A stretch of DNA of 64,000 nucleotides from Acrocarpospora catenulata. Its GTDB lineage: Bacteria; Actinomycetota; Actinomycetes; Streptosporangiales; Streptosporangiaceae. The notes under the pieces were generated by a model, which did no database searches, was not told where the DNA came from, and saw nothing but the letters and a program-made list of their open reading frames with translations. A program made the position numbers and the translations under genes. This document shows, piece by piece, positions 8,591 to 16,840 of the stretch. The stretch covers positions 1 to 64,000 of the forward strand of contig NZ_JAHCST010000010.1 of NCBI RefSeq assembly GCF_018476525.1. The letters run 5' to 3'. Numbering within the stretch: the stretch's first letter is position 1; each line of letters opens with the position of its first letter.

Positions 8591-9220
8591 CTAGCGAACT
8601 CCGCGCGGCCGGAACTGGATGCTGATCCTCGGCCCGATCACCCTCGCCGACTTGGGCACCGCGTGCTCCCAGGTCCGCTGGCAGCTCCCGCCCATCACCA
8701 GCAGGTCCCCGTGGCCCAGGGTGTGCCGCAGCGCGTGACCGCCTTCGCGCGGGCGCAGCAGCAGGGCGCGCGGGGCGCCGATGGAGATGATCGCCACCAT
8801 GGTGTCCTCCGTGTTGCCCCGCCCGATCCGGTCGCCGTGCCAGGCCACGCTGTCCCGCCCGTCCCGGTAGAGGCAGAGCCCCGCGGTACGGAACGGCTCG
8901 CCGAGTTCGTCCGCGTAATGGGCGTTGAGCAGGGCCTTCGCCTCCTCCAGGACGGGGTCGGGCAGCTCCTGGTCCTCGTCGTAGAAGCAGAGCAGGCGCG
9001 GCACGTCCACCATCTGGTCGTACATGTGGCGGCGTTCGGCCCGCCACGGCACGGTGTCGTGGAGGCGTTCGAAGAGGGCGTCGGCGCCGCTGATCCAGCC
9101 GGGCCGCAGGTCGATCCAGGCCTCCTGCGCGAGCCGCGTGCGCCGCACGGTGTCGCCCAGCCGGCCGGGGCCCGGCTCGTCCCCCCAGTCGAGCAGCGAA
9201 CCCTGAAACATGGTCTCCAT
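8591..9220 (-). CDS. AlkB-like Fe(II)/2-oxoglutarate dioxygenase
   Basis: The product (about 209 aa) carries the double-stranded beta-helix metal site: WHGDRIGRG supplies the HxD pair, TWEHAVPK the distal His, and GPRISIQFRPR the two Arg that bind 2-oxoglutarate. LLRPREGG and GDLLVMGGSCQ are typical AlkB-family strands. AlkB proteins remove alkyl groups from nucleic acid bases by oxidation. Several TTG/GTG codons precede the ATG used here, so the N-terminus may be up to 11 residues longer. It lies close behind, and in the same direction as, the methyltransferase gene. Confidence 0.85.
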   Translation of the reverse strand: METMFQGSLLDWGDEPGPGRLGDTVRRTRLAQEAWIDLRPGWISGADALFERLHDTVPWRAERRHMYDQMVDVPRLLCFYDEDQELPDPVLEEAKALLNAHYADELGEPFRTAGLCLYRDGRDSVAWHGDRIGRGNTEDTMVAIISIGAPRALLLRPREGGHALRHTLGHGDLLVMGGSCQRTWEHAVPKSARVIGPRISIQFRPRGVR

Positions 9221-9307
9221 ACTCGCCACCGTATCAAACACATGTTCGATCAAGGTGCCGGGAACCTGCCCGGGCTCGGCGGTGTACGGAGGGCAGGAGG
9301 TATGCAG

Positions 9308-10027
9308 ATGAGGCGAGTATTAGTCGCTGTCCTGGTTGTGGTGGCCCTGCTGGCCGGGGCGGTCCCCGCGAACGCCGGGGGGTGGGCGGCCACCGAGCTC
9401 GATCCGCTGCCCGGGCGGATCGAGGCGGGCCACGCGTACACGGTGGGGTACTGGTTACTCCAGCACGGCAACCACCCGTACGGCGGGACTGAGGAGGAAC
9501 TGGGCAAGACCGGGCTGCGGTTCAACAACGGGAACGGCACGATGCTGGAGTTCACCGGGTCGCGGCTGGCCGAGCCCGCGCACTACGCGGTCGCGGTCAA
9601 GCTCCCGGCGGGAATCTGGCGGGTGGAGGCCATCCAGGGGTGGTTCTCGCCGTACGAGATCGGGACGCTGACCGTGCCGGGCGGCCTGGTGCTCTCGGAA
9701 CGCGACGACACGATGCGCGGCGGGCCCGAGGTCAAGGACTACTGGGGCGAGATCAAGCCGCCGGGCTACCCGTGGGACAGCACGGCCGCCGCTCAGGTGA
9801 ATGTGCCCGCGAGTTCGGCGGAGCCCGTGACGGCCCCGGCGCAGCCCGCGTCCGGCGTTCCGGCGTACCTGCTGGTGGTGGTGGCCCTGGGCGCCGGCGC
9901 GGTGACCTTCGTGGCGCAGCGCCTGCTCACCCGCCGCCGTCCCGAGCCCGAAAAGCCTTCGGAGGAGATCGGAGAGCCGGGAGAGCCGGAGACCGAGCAG
10001 GATGTGCTGGTCATCGGGGGTCGGTGA
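9308..10027 (+). CDS. exported membrane-anchored protein, 239 aa
   Basis: An AGGAGG seven nt upstream selects the second of two close ATGs. Residues 1-22 are a signal peptide (MRRVLVAVLVVVALLAGAVPANA). The extracellular part (about 23-165) contains AYTVGYWLLQHGNHPYGG and YAVAVKLPAGIWRVEAIQGW. A Pro/Ala linker leads to a transmembrane helix (about 185-205), a basic stop-transfer LLTRRRPEPEK and an acidic tail. No family is recognised. Its layout (signal, beta domain, A/P linker, C-terminal helix) is like that of the exported protein near the left end of the window, but they are not obviously homologous. Confidence 0.75.
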   Translation: MRRVLVAVLVVVALLAGAVPANAGGWAATELDPLPGRIEAGHAYTVGYWLLQHGNHPYGGTEEELGKTGLRFNNGNGTMLEFTGSRLAEPAHYAVAVKLPAGIWRVEAIQGWFSPYEIGTLTVPGGLVLSERDDTMRGGPEVKDYWGEIKPPGYPWDSTAAAQVNVPASSAEPVTAPAQPASGVPAYLLVVVALGAGAVTFVAQRLLTRRRPEPEKPSEEIGEPGEPETEQDVLVIGGR

Positions 10028-11438
10028 CGTCGTTGAGGGGAAGGAACACGCGGAACCGGGTGTCACCTGGCACGGATTCGACGCGGATATCGCCATGATG
10101 CTTCTTGACGATGATCTGGTAGGAGATGTCCAGCCCGAGCCCGGTTCCTTCCCCCACCGGCTTGGTGGTGAAGAAGGGTTCGAAGATCCGCGGCCGGACC
10201 TCCTCGGGGATGCCCGTGCCGGTGTCGGCGATCTCCACCATCAGCCGGTCGCCCGCCCCCTCGGTACGGACCGTCAGGGTGCCCGTCTCGCCCATCGCCC
10301 CGATCGCGTTGTCGATGAGGTTGGTCCACACCTGGTTGAGCCCGGCGGCGTAGGCGGGAATCGGCGGCAACCCCCGGTCGTACTCCTTCACCACCCGGAC
10401 CCCCTTGGGGATCTTGGCCCGCATCATGGTGAGCGTCGCGTCCAGCAGCTCGTGCACGTCCACCGTCCGGTACGGCGCCCGGTCCAGCTGCGAGTACTGC
10501 TTGGCCGCCGCCACCAGCTCCGAGATCCGGGTGACCGCGTCCTCGATCTCCCCCATCAACATCTCGGTGTCGATGGTGTACCCCATCCAGCGCACCGCGG
10601 GCTCCAGGTTGTCCGGCCCGATGGCCTCCGACACCTGCTCCAGCCAGTCCGCGTCGATCCCCCCGGCCACCAGCGTGGGCGCGATGTCCCAGCCGCCCGT
10701 GACGTCGCGCTCGTCCAGCCAGTCGGCGAGCTCGTCCTCGGCGTCCGAGACGGCCAGCGGGGACAGCTCCGGCGCCGACGCCGCCCGCTTCACCGCCGCC
10801 TCCTGCAGCTCCACCAGTTTGTGCAGGCGCGTCCCGTCCAGCCGCCCGTCGGCGATCATCGCCAGCTTGGACCGCATCCCGGCCACCCGCTCCCGCAGCA
10901 CCGCGGCCGCCCGCACCGCCGCCGCGGCCGGATTGTTCAGCTCGTGGGTGAGCCCGGCCGACAGTGACCCGAGCGCGATCAGCCGCTCCCGCTCCCCGAC
11001 GATGCGCTGGCTGTTGCGCATCCCGAAGAACAGGCCCTCCAGCAGGTGCATGGCCATCGGGAACCATTCCCTGATCCAGACGGCGAACAGGTCGGCGGGC
11101 ACCTCGAACACCTCGACGTCGCTGATCGCGGCCATCGTGTTCATGTACACCTGCTCGACCTGGTCGCCCAGGTACGCCTGGGTGGCCCCGCCGTAGGCGC
11201 CGCGCTGCTCGGTGCGGGACACCTCCACGTCGTCGCCGTGGATACGCCGCCGCAGCGCCACCGTCCCGTGCAGCACGACCACGAAACAGGTGGCCGGCTC
11301 GCCCTCCCCGTACACCTGGGACCCGCCGGGATACCCGACCACCCGACCGTGCTCGGCCAGCAGCGCCAGCTGGTCGTCCCGCAGCGCCTCGAACAGGAAG
11401 AGGGTCCGCAGCTCCTCCGGAGTCAGCCTGCCGCTCAT
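10011..11438 (-). CDS. sensor histidine kinase with N-terminal cyclic-nucleotide-binding-type domain
   Basis: Residues 1-130 form a cNMP-binding-like beta roll (LFLFEALRDDQLALLAEHG, VYGEGEPATCFVVVLHGTV). The kinase core has H-box GLTHELNNPAAA, N-box WTNLIDNAIGAM and G boxes DTGTGIPEE and GTGLGLDIS, with no membrane segment, so it is a soluble kinase of about 475 aa. A GGAGG sits just before the chosen ATG, which overlaps the stop codon of the upstream flavoprotein gene. Known actinobacterial pairs of this type are transcribed with the response-regulator/thioredoxin-reductase fusion found next door; it probably phosphorylates that protein. Confidence 0.9.
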   Translation of the reverse strand: MSGRLTPEELRTLFLFEALRDDQLALLAEHGRVVGYPGGSQVYGEGEPATCFVVVLHGTVALRRRIHGDDVEVSRTEQRGAYGGATQAYLGDQVEQVYMNTMAAISDVEVFEVPADLFAVWIREWFPMAMHLLEGLFFGMRNSQRIVGERERLIALGSLSAGLTHELNNPAAAAVRAAAVLRERVAGMRSKLAMIADGRLDGTRLHKLVELQEAAVKRAASAPELSPLAVSDAEDELADWLDERDVTGGWDIAPTLVAGGIDADWLEQVSEAIGPDNLEPAVRWMGYTIDTEMLMGEIEDAVTRISELVAAAKQYSQLDRAPYRTVDVHELLDATLTMMRAKIPKGVRVVKEYDRGLPPIPAYAAGLNQVWTNLIDNAIGAMGETGTLTVRTEGAGDRLMVEIADTGTGIPEEVRPRIFEPFFTTKPVGEGTGLGLDISYQIIVKKHHGDIRVESVPGDTRFRVFLPLNDVTDPR

Positions 11439-13093
11439 CACGCCTCCAGATACCGGTGAATCAACGACACCGCCATCGCACCCTCACCCACCGCCGAGGC
11501 GACCCGCTTGACCGACTCGGCCCGTACGTCCCCGGCCGCGAACACGCCGGGCATGCTGCTCTCCAGATGGTACGGATCGCGCGGCAACGTCCACCCGGGG
11601 GGTCGCCGCCCCTCGGTGAGCAGGTCGGGCCCGGTGACCACGAACCCCAGCCGGTCCCGGACGACCGCGTCGTCCAGCCACGCCGTCCGCGGCTCGGCCC
11701 CGATGAAGATGAACAGCCACGAGGTCTGCACCTCCCGGTACGCCCCGGTCCGCGCGTCCCGCAGGGTGAGCTGCCGCAGATGGTCGTCCCCGTCCGCCGC
11801 GCACACCTCGGTGTACGGGCAGACGTCGATGTTGCCGATCTGGCTGATCTGCTCGATCAGGTACTGCGACATGGACCTGCGCAGATCGGACCCGCGCACC
11901 AGCATGCACACCCGCCGGGCGTACCTGGAGAAGTGCACCGCCGCCTGTCCCGCCGAGTTGGCCCCGCCCACGATGTAGACGTCCTGGTCGGTGCAGCTCG
12001 GGGCCTCGGTGGTGGCCGAGCCGTAGAACACGCCGCGCCCGGTCAGCCCGGCCAGGCCGGGCGCCTCCAGCATGCGGTAGGAGACGCCGGTGGCCAGCAC
12101 CACGGTGTGTGCGGCGATGGTGGAGCCGTCCGCGAACCGGAGCACCCGGCTGGTGCCTCCGGCCTCCAGGCCGACCGCCTCCCGGGTGGTCAGCAGTTCG
12201 GCGCCGAACCGGAGCGCCTGCCGCCGCGCCCGCTCGGTCAGCTGGGCGCCGGAGACGCCGTCGGGGAAGCCGAGGTAGTTCTCGATCCTGCTGCTCTGTC
12301 CCGCCTGGCCGCCGGTGGCCCGCTGCTCGACCAGCACGGTGCGCAGGCCCTCGGAGGCCCCGTACACGGCCGCGCCGAGGCCGGCAGGGCCGGCGCCGAC
12401 CACCACCAGGTCGTAGAAGTCGGCGGTGGGCGTGGTGCTCATGCCGATGTTGACGGCCAGGTCGGTCTCGGTCGGGCAGGCCAGCGACTTGCCGTCGGCG
12501 GTGACCACCAGCGGCACGTCGTCGGCGGTTAGCCCCGCCGCCGACAGCAGCCGCTGCCCCTCCGGGTCGTCGGCCAGCAGCCACCGGTACGGCACCAGGT
12601 TGCGGGCCAGGAAGTCGCGGACCGCGAAGGACGGCGCCGACCAGCGGTGCCCGACCACCCGGATCTCGGTGACCGGCGCCACCGGGACCGACAGCCAGGA
12701 CTCCAGCAGCGAGTCCACCACCGGGTAGAGCTTCTCCTCCGGCGGGTTCCACGGCTTGAGCAGGTAGTGGTCGAGGTCCACCACGTTGATCGCGTCGATC
12801 GCCGCGTCGGTGTCCGCGTACGCGGTGAGCAGCACCCGGCGGGCCAGCGGGAACAGGTCCATCGCGGCTTCCAGGAACTGGATGCCGTTCATCTGCGGCA
12901 TGCGGTAGTCGGCGAGCAGGATTGCCACCTGCTCGCCGCGGAGCTTGATCTCGCGGAGCGCGTCCAGCGCGTTGTCCCCCGAATCAGCCCGGACCACCCG
13001 GTACCGGTCGCCGTACCTGCGCCGCAGGTCCCGGGAGACCGCACGGGAGACCGCCGGATCATCATCAACGGTGAGGATCGCGGGATTCGCCAT
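11438..13093 (-). CDS. response regulator fused to thioredoxin-reductase-like flavoprotein
   Basis: Residues 1-120 are a receiver domain (AILTVDDDPAVSR, phospho-acceptor Asp in LLADYRMPQMNG, conserved Lys in YLLKPW). A thioredoxin-like middle segment follows. From about residue 205 there is an FAD/NAD(P)H module with VVVGAGPAGLGAAVYGASEG, GGQAGQSSRIENYLGFP and the second nucleotide motif VYIVGGANSAGQAAVHF. The CxxC redox pair of true thioredoxin reductases is absent: the site reads GSATTEAPSC. The second Met is used as the start because related proteins begin MAxPAILTVDDD. It overlaps the partner kinase gene. Confidence 0.9.
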   Translation of the reverse strand: MANPAILTVDDDPAVSRAVSRDLRRRYGDRYRVVRADSGDNALDALREIKLRGEQVAILLADYRMPQMNGIQFLEAAMDLFPLARRVLLTAYADTDAAIDAINVVDLDHYLLKPWNPPEEKLYPVVDSLLESWLSVPVAPVTEIRVVGHRWSAPSFAVRDFLARNLVPYRWLLADDPEGQRLLSAAGLTADDVPLVVTADGKSLACPTETDLAVNIGMSTTPTADFYDLVVVGAGPAGLGAAVYGASEGLRTVLVEQRATGGQAGQSSRIENYLGFPDGVSGAQLTERARRQALRFGAELLTTREAVGLEAGGTSRVLRFADGSTIAAHTVVLATGVSYRMLEAPGLAGLTGRGVFYGSATTEAPSCTDQDVYIVGGANSAGQAAVHFSRYARRVCMLVRGSDLRRSMSQYLIEQISQIGNIDVCPYTEVCAADGDDHLRQLTLRDARTGAYREVQTSWLFIFIGAEPRTAWLDDAVVRDRLGFVVTGPDLLTEGRRPPGWTLPRDPYHLESSMPGVFAAGDVRAESVKRVASAVGEGAMAVSLIHRYLEA

Positions 13094-13103
13094 AAGACCC
13101 ATA

Positions 13104-13119
13104 TAACACGCTGGTGTTA
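13104..13119. promoter_or_regulatory. candidate CRP-family operator
   Basis: TAACAC-GCTG-GTGTTA is a perfect 6-bp-arm inverted repeat immediately upstream of the flavoprotein gene and just after the CRP-family gene on the same strand. It is a plausible binding site for that regulator; this is inference from position and symmetry. Confidence 0.4.
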
Positions 13120-13139
13120 GGTGCCGGAAAACGGCGGGT

Positions 13140-13841
13140 TCAGGGCGCCTCGCCGGCCTCCGCGGCCAGCGCGGCCGGGTCGGAGATGAGGGTGTGCTTG
13201 TAGCCGGTGACCACGATGCCCCGCTGGCGCAGCCCGGTCAGCGCGCGGTGCACGCTGGGCTCGGCCGCGCCGACCAGGGCGGCCAGTTCGACCTGGCTCA
13301 ACGGCACCTCGATGCGGATGCCCGACGGCGTGGCCCGGCCGTGCGAGCGCCCCAGCCGGTCCAGCACCCGCGCCAGCCGTACCCGTACGGACGCGCCGCC
13401 CACGTCGATCCGGTGCCTGGTCGCCATCCGGAACTTCCTGGTCACGTACCGCTGGACGGCCTGACCCAGCGGCGGATGCTGTCTCAGCAGCGCGTGGAAC
13501 GTCTCCGCGGTGTACCACCGGGTCTCCACCGGCGTGGCCGCGGTCACCGTGGCCGACCGGGGTTCCCCGTCCAGCGCGGCCAGCTCGCCGATCAGGTCCC
13601 CGGCGGTCCTGATCGACAGCAGGACCTCGCGCCCGTCGTAACTGTTCCCGAAGATCTTCGCGAAACCGCTGGTCAGGAGATAGACCTCGTCCCGCTGATC
13701 CCCTTCCTGCACCAGATGCTCTCCCGCCAGAAACGACTTCGTCGCACCGGTGGTCAGAAGCGCGTTCTGTTCAGAGCCGCCGAGCATGCCCATAAGACTC
13801 AGGGCAGGCCACCGATCGCGCTGCGCAGATGAGTGGCTCAT
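13140..13841 (-). CDS. Crp/Fnr-family transcriptional regulator
   Basis: The 233-aa protein has an N-terminal cyclic-nucleotide-type sensor roll (FLAGEHLVQEGDQRDEVYLL, GDLIGELAALDGEPRSATV) and a C-terminal helix-turn-helix (PLSQVELAALVGAAEPSVHRALTGLRQRGIV). The GELAALDGEPRSAT segment fits the phosphate-binding cassette of CRP, so cAMP or a related ligand is possible. No Cys cluster suggests an FNR-type iron-sulphur sensor. It lies upstream of, and on the same strand as, the flavoprotein and histidine kinase genes and may control them. Confidence 0.88.
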   Translation of the reverse strand: MSHSSAQRDRWPALSLMGMLGGSEQNALLTTGATKSFLAGEHLVQEGDQRDEVYLLTSGFAKIFGNSYDGREVLLSIRTAGDLIGELAALDGEPRSATVTAATPVETRWYTAETFHALLRQHPPLGQAVQRYVTRKFRMATRHRIDVGGASVRVRLARVLDRLGRSHGRATPSGIRIEVPLSQVELAALVGAAEPSVHRALTGLRQRGIVVTGYKHTLISDPAALAAEAGEAP

Positions 13842-13947
13842 AACGGTCGAATCGAATCACATTTCCCGTCACCCCCGCACGCCCCGTTATCACACTGCTA
13901 CCGGGAACGTTCCTAAAGATGATCTAGTACCGCGTTTCCCGTGGTCC

Positions 13948-15132
13948 ATGTCCTGGGAGTCATCCGGCATGGGGGAATTTTGGGGAGCTGACGGGGGGCG
14001 GATTCTCCGGTTTCCGGAGAAAGGGCTTCCTGGGGTTGTTCGGTATGTGAACGCCGAGGGGGAAATGGGGGAGATCGACGCCCTTGGGGACCTCGGCGTG
14101 ACGCAGTGGACCGAAGTGACATATGTGGCCGACAGTCCGGAACGGTTCGCGGAACTGCCGGAAATGGACGGGCTGGAACTCCAGGGCGTATAGGACAGGG
14201 ACCTTGAGTTCGTCGCGCGACAGCAGGCGGGCCTGCGAGATCTCAGCCTGACCGGGGATTTCACCGACCAGGGCCTGTACGCGCTGCGCGACATGCGCGG
14301 GCTGGAAACCCTGGAGCTGCGGTCGGACCGGATGACGGGAGACTTCCCGTTCCCGGATTCGCCGCTGATCAAGGTGAAACTGGGCGGTCAGCGGCTCGGC
14401 GACCGGGTGTTCGGGCGGCTGGCCGAACTGCCGCTGGGGGTGCTGTCCATTGAGGGGGACGCGATAGACGGAATCGGCCTCGACGCCCTGGCCATCCCGC
14501 CCGACCTGGGCTACCTGCGGCTCGCCGGGGGCCGCCTGGATCCCAGGGAACTGCGGCGGCTGGTCCGCTGCCGGAAGCTGACCGTGCTGTCGCTGGCGGG
14601 GGAGGCGGACGCGGAGACCCTGCTCGGCCTGCCGTCCCTGCGCGAGGTCGACTTCGACCGGGTGCCCAGGGCGGTCGCCGCCCGCCTGCTCTTCGCCGGG
14701 TTCGCGGTCAACGGCCTGAGCTCCCCGGCGGACCGGGCCGACGCCTACGCCCGCATGCTGGCACCGGGCGACCGGCGGCCCCGCTCCACCCGGCCGAGGA
14801 TCGCCGACCCGGCCGCCCTGCACACGCTGCTCAGGGGTGAGGCCCCGGTGATGATCGACTTCACCGAGCCGGACTCGGTGGCCTGCGAGTGGCTCGACCC
14901 CGTGCTGGACCGGGTGCTGGCCGAACACGCCGAGGAGCTGACCGGCGCCACCATCGACGTGACCCGCGCGCCCGGCGCCGCCGAGCACTTCCAGATCACC
15001 ACCGTCCCGGCCGTGCTGCTGCTCCGGGGCGGCCACGAACTCCTCCGGCTGACCGGGGCCACGATCTCTCCGGCCGCCCTCATCCGCGAGGTGGACCGGG
15101 TGGTGGGTGAGCCGTACGTGCTCTTGCCGTGA
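13948..15132 (+). pseudogene. leucine-rich plus thioredoxin-like protein gene interrupted by an amber codon
   Basis: One reading frame of 395 codons runs through this stretch with a single TAG at 14191-14193. Both sides are clearly parts of one protein: ELPEMDGLELQGV ends at the stop and DRDLEFVARQQAGLRDLSL continues the same leucine-rich pattern (GLYALRDMRGLETLEL, RLAELPLGVLSIEGDAI). The C-terminus is thioredoxin-like (PVMIDFTEPDSVACEWLDP, TTVPAVLLLRGGHELLRLTG), with the active-site WCGPC replaced by VACEW. The start is uncertain (13948 or 13969; no good ribosome binding site). It may be a recent pseudogene, a sequencing C-to-T error of a CAG codon, or a readthrough gene. Confidence 0.65.
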
Positions 15133-15160
15133 CCACAAACAGAATGGAATTCTCCTTTCC

Positions 15161-16015
15161 ATGCGTACCACGGTGAACGGCATCGAGATCGAGTACGAGG
15201 TCTTCGGAACCGGCCGCCCGCTGCTGCTGATCATGGGGCTCGGCATGCAGATGGTGGCCTGGGACGAGGAGTTCATCGAACTCCTGGTGGCCGAGGGCCA
15301 TCAGGTCGTGCGGTTCGACAACCGGGACATGGGGCTTTCGACCCATATCGGCGGGCCCGCCGACCTGCTGGCGGCCCTGTCCGGGGATCCGGCGGCGGTG
15401 CCGTACACGCTCTCGGACATGGCCGCCGACACGGCCGGGCTGCTGGACACGCTCGGCTGGGAGAGCGCGCATGTGGTCGGCGTCTCGATGGGCGGCATGA
15501 TCGCGCAGACCCTGGCCATCGAGTACCCGGGCAGGGTCCGCACCCTCACCTCGATGATGTCCACCCCGAGCGTCGCGCTGGCCCCGGCCACCGAGGCGGG
15601 CACGGCCGCCCTGCTGGGCCCGCCCGCCCGCAACCGCGAGGAGGCGATCGCCAACGCCGCAGCCGTCTGGCAGGTGCTCGGCTCACCCGGCTATGACCCC
15701 GACCCCGAGCGCGTCGCCCGGGTGGCGGGCCTCAGCTACGACCGCGGGTACGACCCGGCGGGCTCCACCCGGCAGCTCATCGCGATCATGACCGCCCCCG
15801 ACCGCACCGAGGGCCTGCGCGAGCTGACCGTGCCCGCGCTGGTCATCCACGGCGACGAGGACCCGCTGATCACGCCACCCGGGGGCGTCGCGACGGCCGA
15901 CGCCATCCCGGGCGCCAAACTGCTCACCTTCCCCGGCATGGGCCACGACCTGCCCCGGGAGCTCTGGCCGGTGTTCGTGACGGCGATCACCGAGCTGACC
16001 GGGCGGGAGCCCTGA
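15161..16015 (+). CDS. alpha/beta hydrolase
   Basis: The 284-aa protein has the alpha/beta-hydrolase order: RPLLLIMGLGMQMVAWDEEF (oxyanion region), VVRFDNRDMGLS, the nucleophile elbow VVGVSMGGMIAQ, the acid in VIHGDEDPLI and the catalytic His in GMGHDLPREL. The opening MRTTVNGIEIEYEVFGTG matches small cytosolic esterases and lipases of the TesB/EstC type. The ATG was chosen where the homologous start begins; an upstream extension overlaps the preceding leucine-rich gene. The substrate cannot be told from sequence. Confidence 0.88.
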   Translation: MRTTVNGIEIEYEVFGTGRPLLLIMGLGMQMVAWDEEFIELLVAEGHQVVRFDNRDMGLSTHIGGPADLLAALSGDPAAVPYTLSDMAADTAGLLDTLGWESAHVVGVSMGGMIAQTLAIEYPGRVRTLTSMMSTPSVALAPATEAGTAALLGPPARNREEAIANAAAVWQVLGSPGYDPDPERVARVAGLSYDRGYDPAGSTRQLIAIMTAPDRTEGLRELTVPALVIHGDEDPLITPPGGVATADAIPGAKLLTFPGMGHDLPRELWPVFVTAITELTGREP

Positions 16016-16023
16016 CCCCTGGA

Positions 16024-16395
16024 TCAGATGTCGAGCCTGTCCTCGATGCCGCGCAGCTGGTGGCGGGCCATCGCCAGGTTGGCCCGCCCCCGGTCCAGGG
16101 CGAGGTAGAGGAACAGGCCCTTGCCGCCGCGCCCCGAGATCGGCCGGATCAGGTGGTACTGACCGGTCAGCGAGATGAGGATGTCCTCGATGGCCTCCTG
16201 GATGCCGAGCGCGTCCATGGTCCGCAGCTTGGCCTTGACCACCTCGGTGTTGCCCGCCGCCGCGACCTGGAGATCCAGGTCCTTGGACCCGCCGAGTACG
16301 CCGAGCGCCATGCCGCTGTTGTAGTCGACCACGGCGGCGCCGGCCGCGCCGTCGATGGCCATCATTTCCTTGAGCGAGACGTCCATGTTCGCCAT
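16024..16395 (-). CDS. roadblock/LC7-domain protein (third of cluster)
   Basis: The protein of about 123 aa is a single roadblock/LC7 fold: MANMDVSLKEMMAIDGAAGAA, VVDYNSGMALGVLGG and the closing LFLYLALDRGRANLAMARHQL. This family (MglB-like) binds or activates small GTPases. The second Met was preferred because GGAG precedes it. It is the last gene of a four-gene operon with two other roadblock proteins and a DUF4388-like protein; no MglA/Cvn-type GTPase lies beside it. Confidence 0.8.
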   Translation of the reverse strand: MANMDVSLKEMMAIDGAAGAAVVDYNSGMALGVLGGSKDLDLQVAAAGNTEVVKAKLRTMDALGIQEAIEDILISLTGQYHLIRPISGRGGKGLFLYLALDRGRANLAMARHQLRGIEDRLDI

Positions 16396-16430
16396 GGCAT
16401 GCTCCTTCTCTGGTGTCTTCTTCTTCGGTG

Positions 16431-16799
16431 TCATTGGCTGGGAACCATGGCGGCGATCTTCGCCGCCGTCTTCCGGCCCTCGATCCGCAGCAGGCCGAGG
16501 TTGGCGCCCTCGACGGCCAGCACGGTGAGGACCAGCTTTGGGCCCGCGGCGTAACAGGCCGTGTAGCCGCGGGTGCCGGAGATCAGCGTCTCCACCAGGT
16601 CGCCGGCCTTGGTGAGGTCGGCCATCCTGCGGCTCATGGAGAGCACCGCCGAGGTAAGCGCCGCCGTCTGGTCGATGGAGCCGGACAGGTCGGTCGCGAC
16701 GAGCATGCCGTCGATCGTGCAGGCCAGCACCCCGGTGATCTCCGGGGTCCGGTCACGCAGGAGCCGCATCTCCTCGTAGATTTCGCGGCGCACATCCAT
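16431..16799 (-). CDS. roadblock/LC7-domain protein (second of cluster)
   Basis: The 122-aa product MDVRREIYEEMRLLRDRTPE to KTAAKIAAMVPSQ shows a roadblock fold with GVLACTIDGMLVATDLSG, a helix AALTSAVLSMSRRMADLTKAG and strands KLVLTVLAVEGANLGLLRIEGR. It is about 42 nt downstream of the DUF4388-like gene on the same strand. The product likely forms homo- or heterodimers with the two neighbouring roadblock proteins; the GTPase partner is unknown. Confidence 0.8.
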   Translation of the reverse strand: MDVRREIYEEMRLLRDRTPEITGVLACTIDGMLVATDLSGSIDQTAALTSAVLSMSRRMADLTKAGDLVETLISGTRGYTACYAAGPKLVLTVLAVEGANLGLLRIEGRKTAAKIAAMVPSQ

Positions 16800-16840
16800 C
16801 GAGAAAGCCTTTCCGGCCCGTCTGAGCCACGGCCGTGTGA

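Noticed and set aside
8576-9307. Plus-strand extension of the exported-protein frame over 240 codons upstream
   Set aside because: It is the antisense shadow of the AlkB-like gene; signal peptide and ribosome binding site fix the start at 9308.
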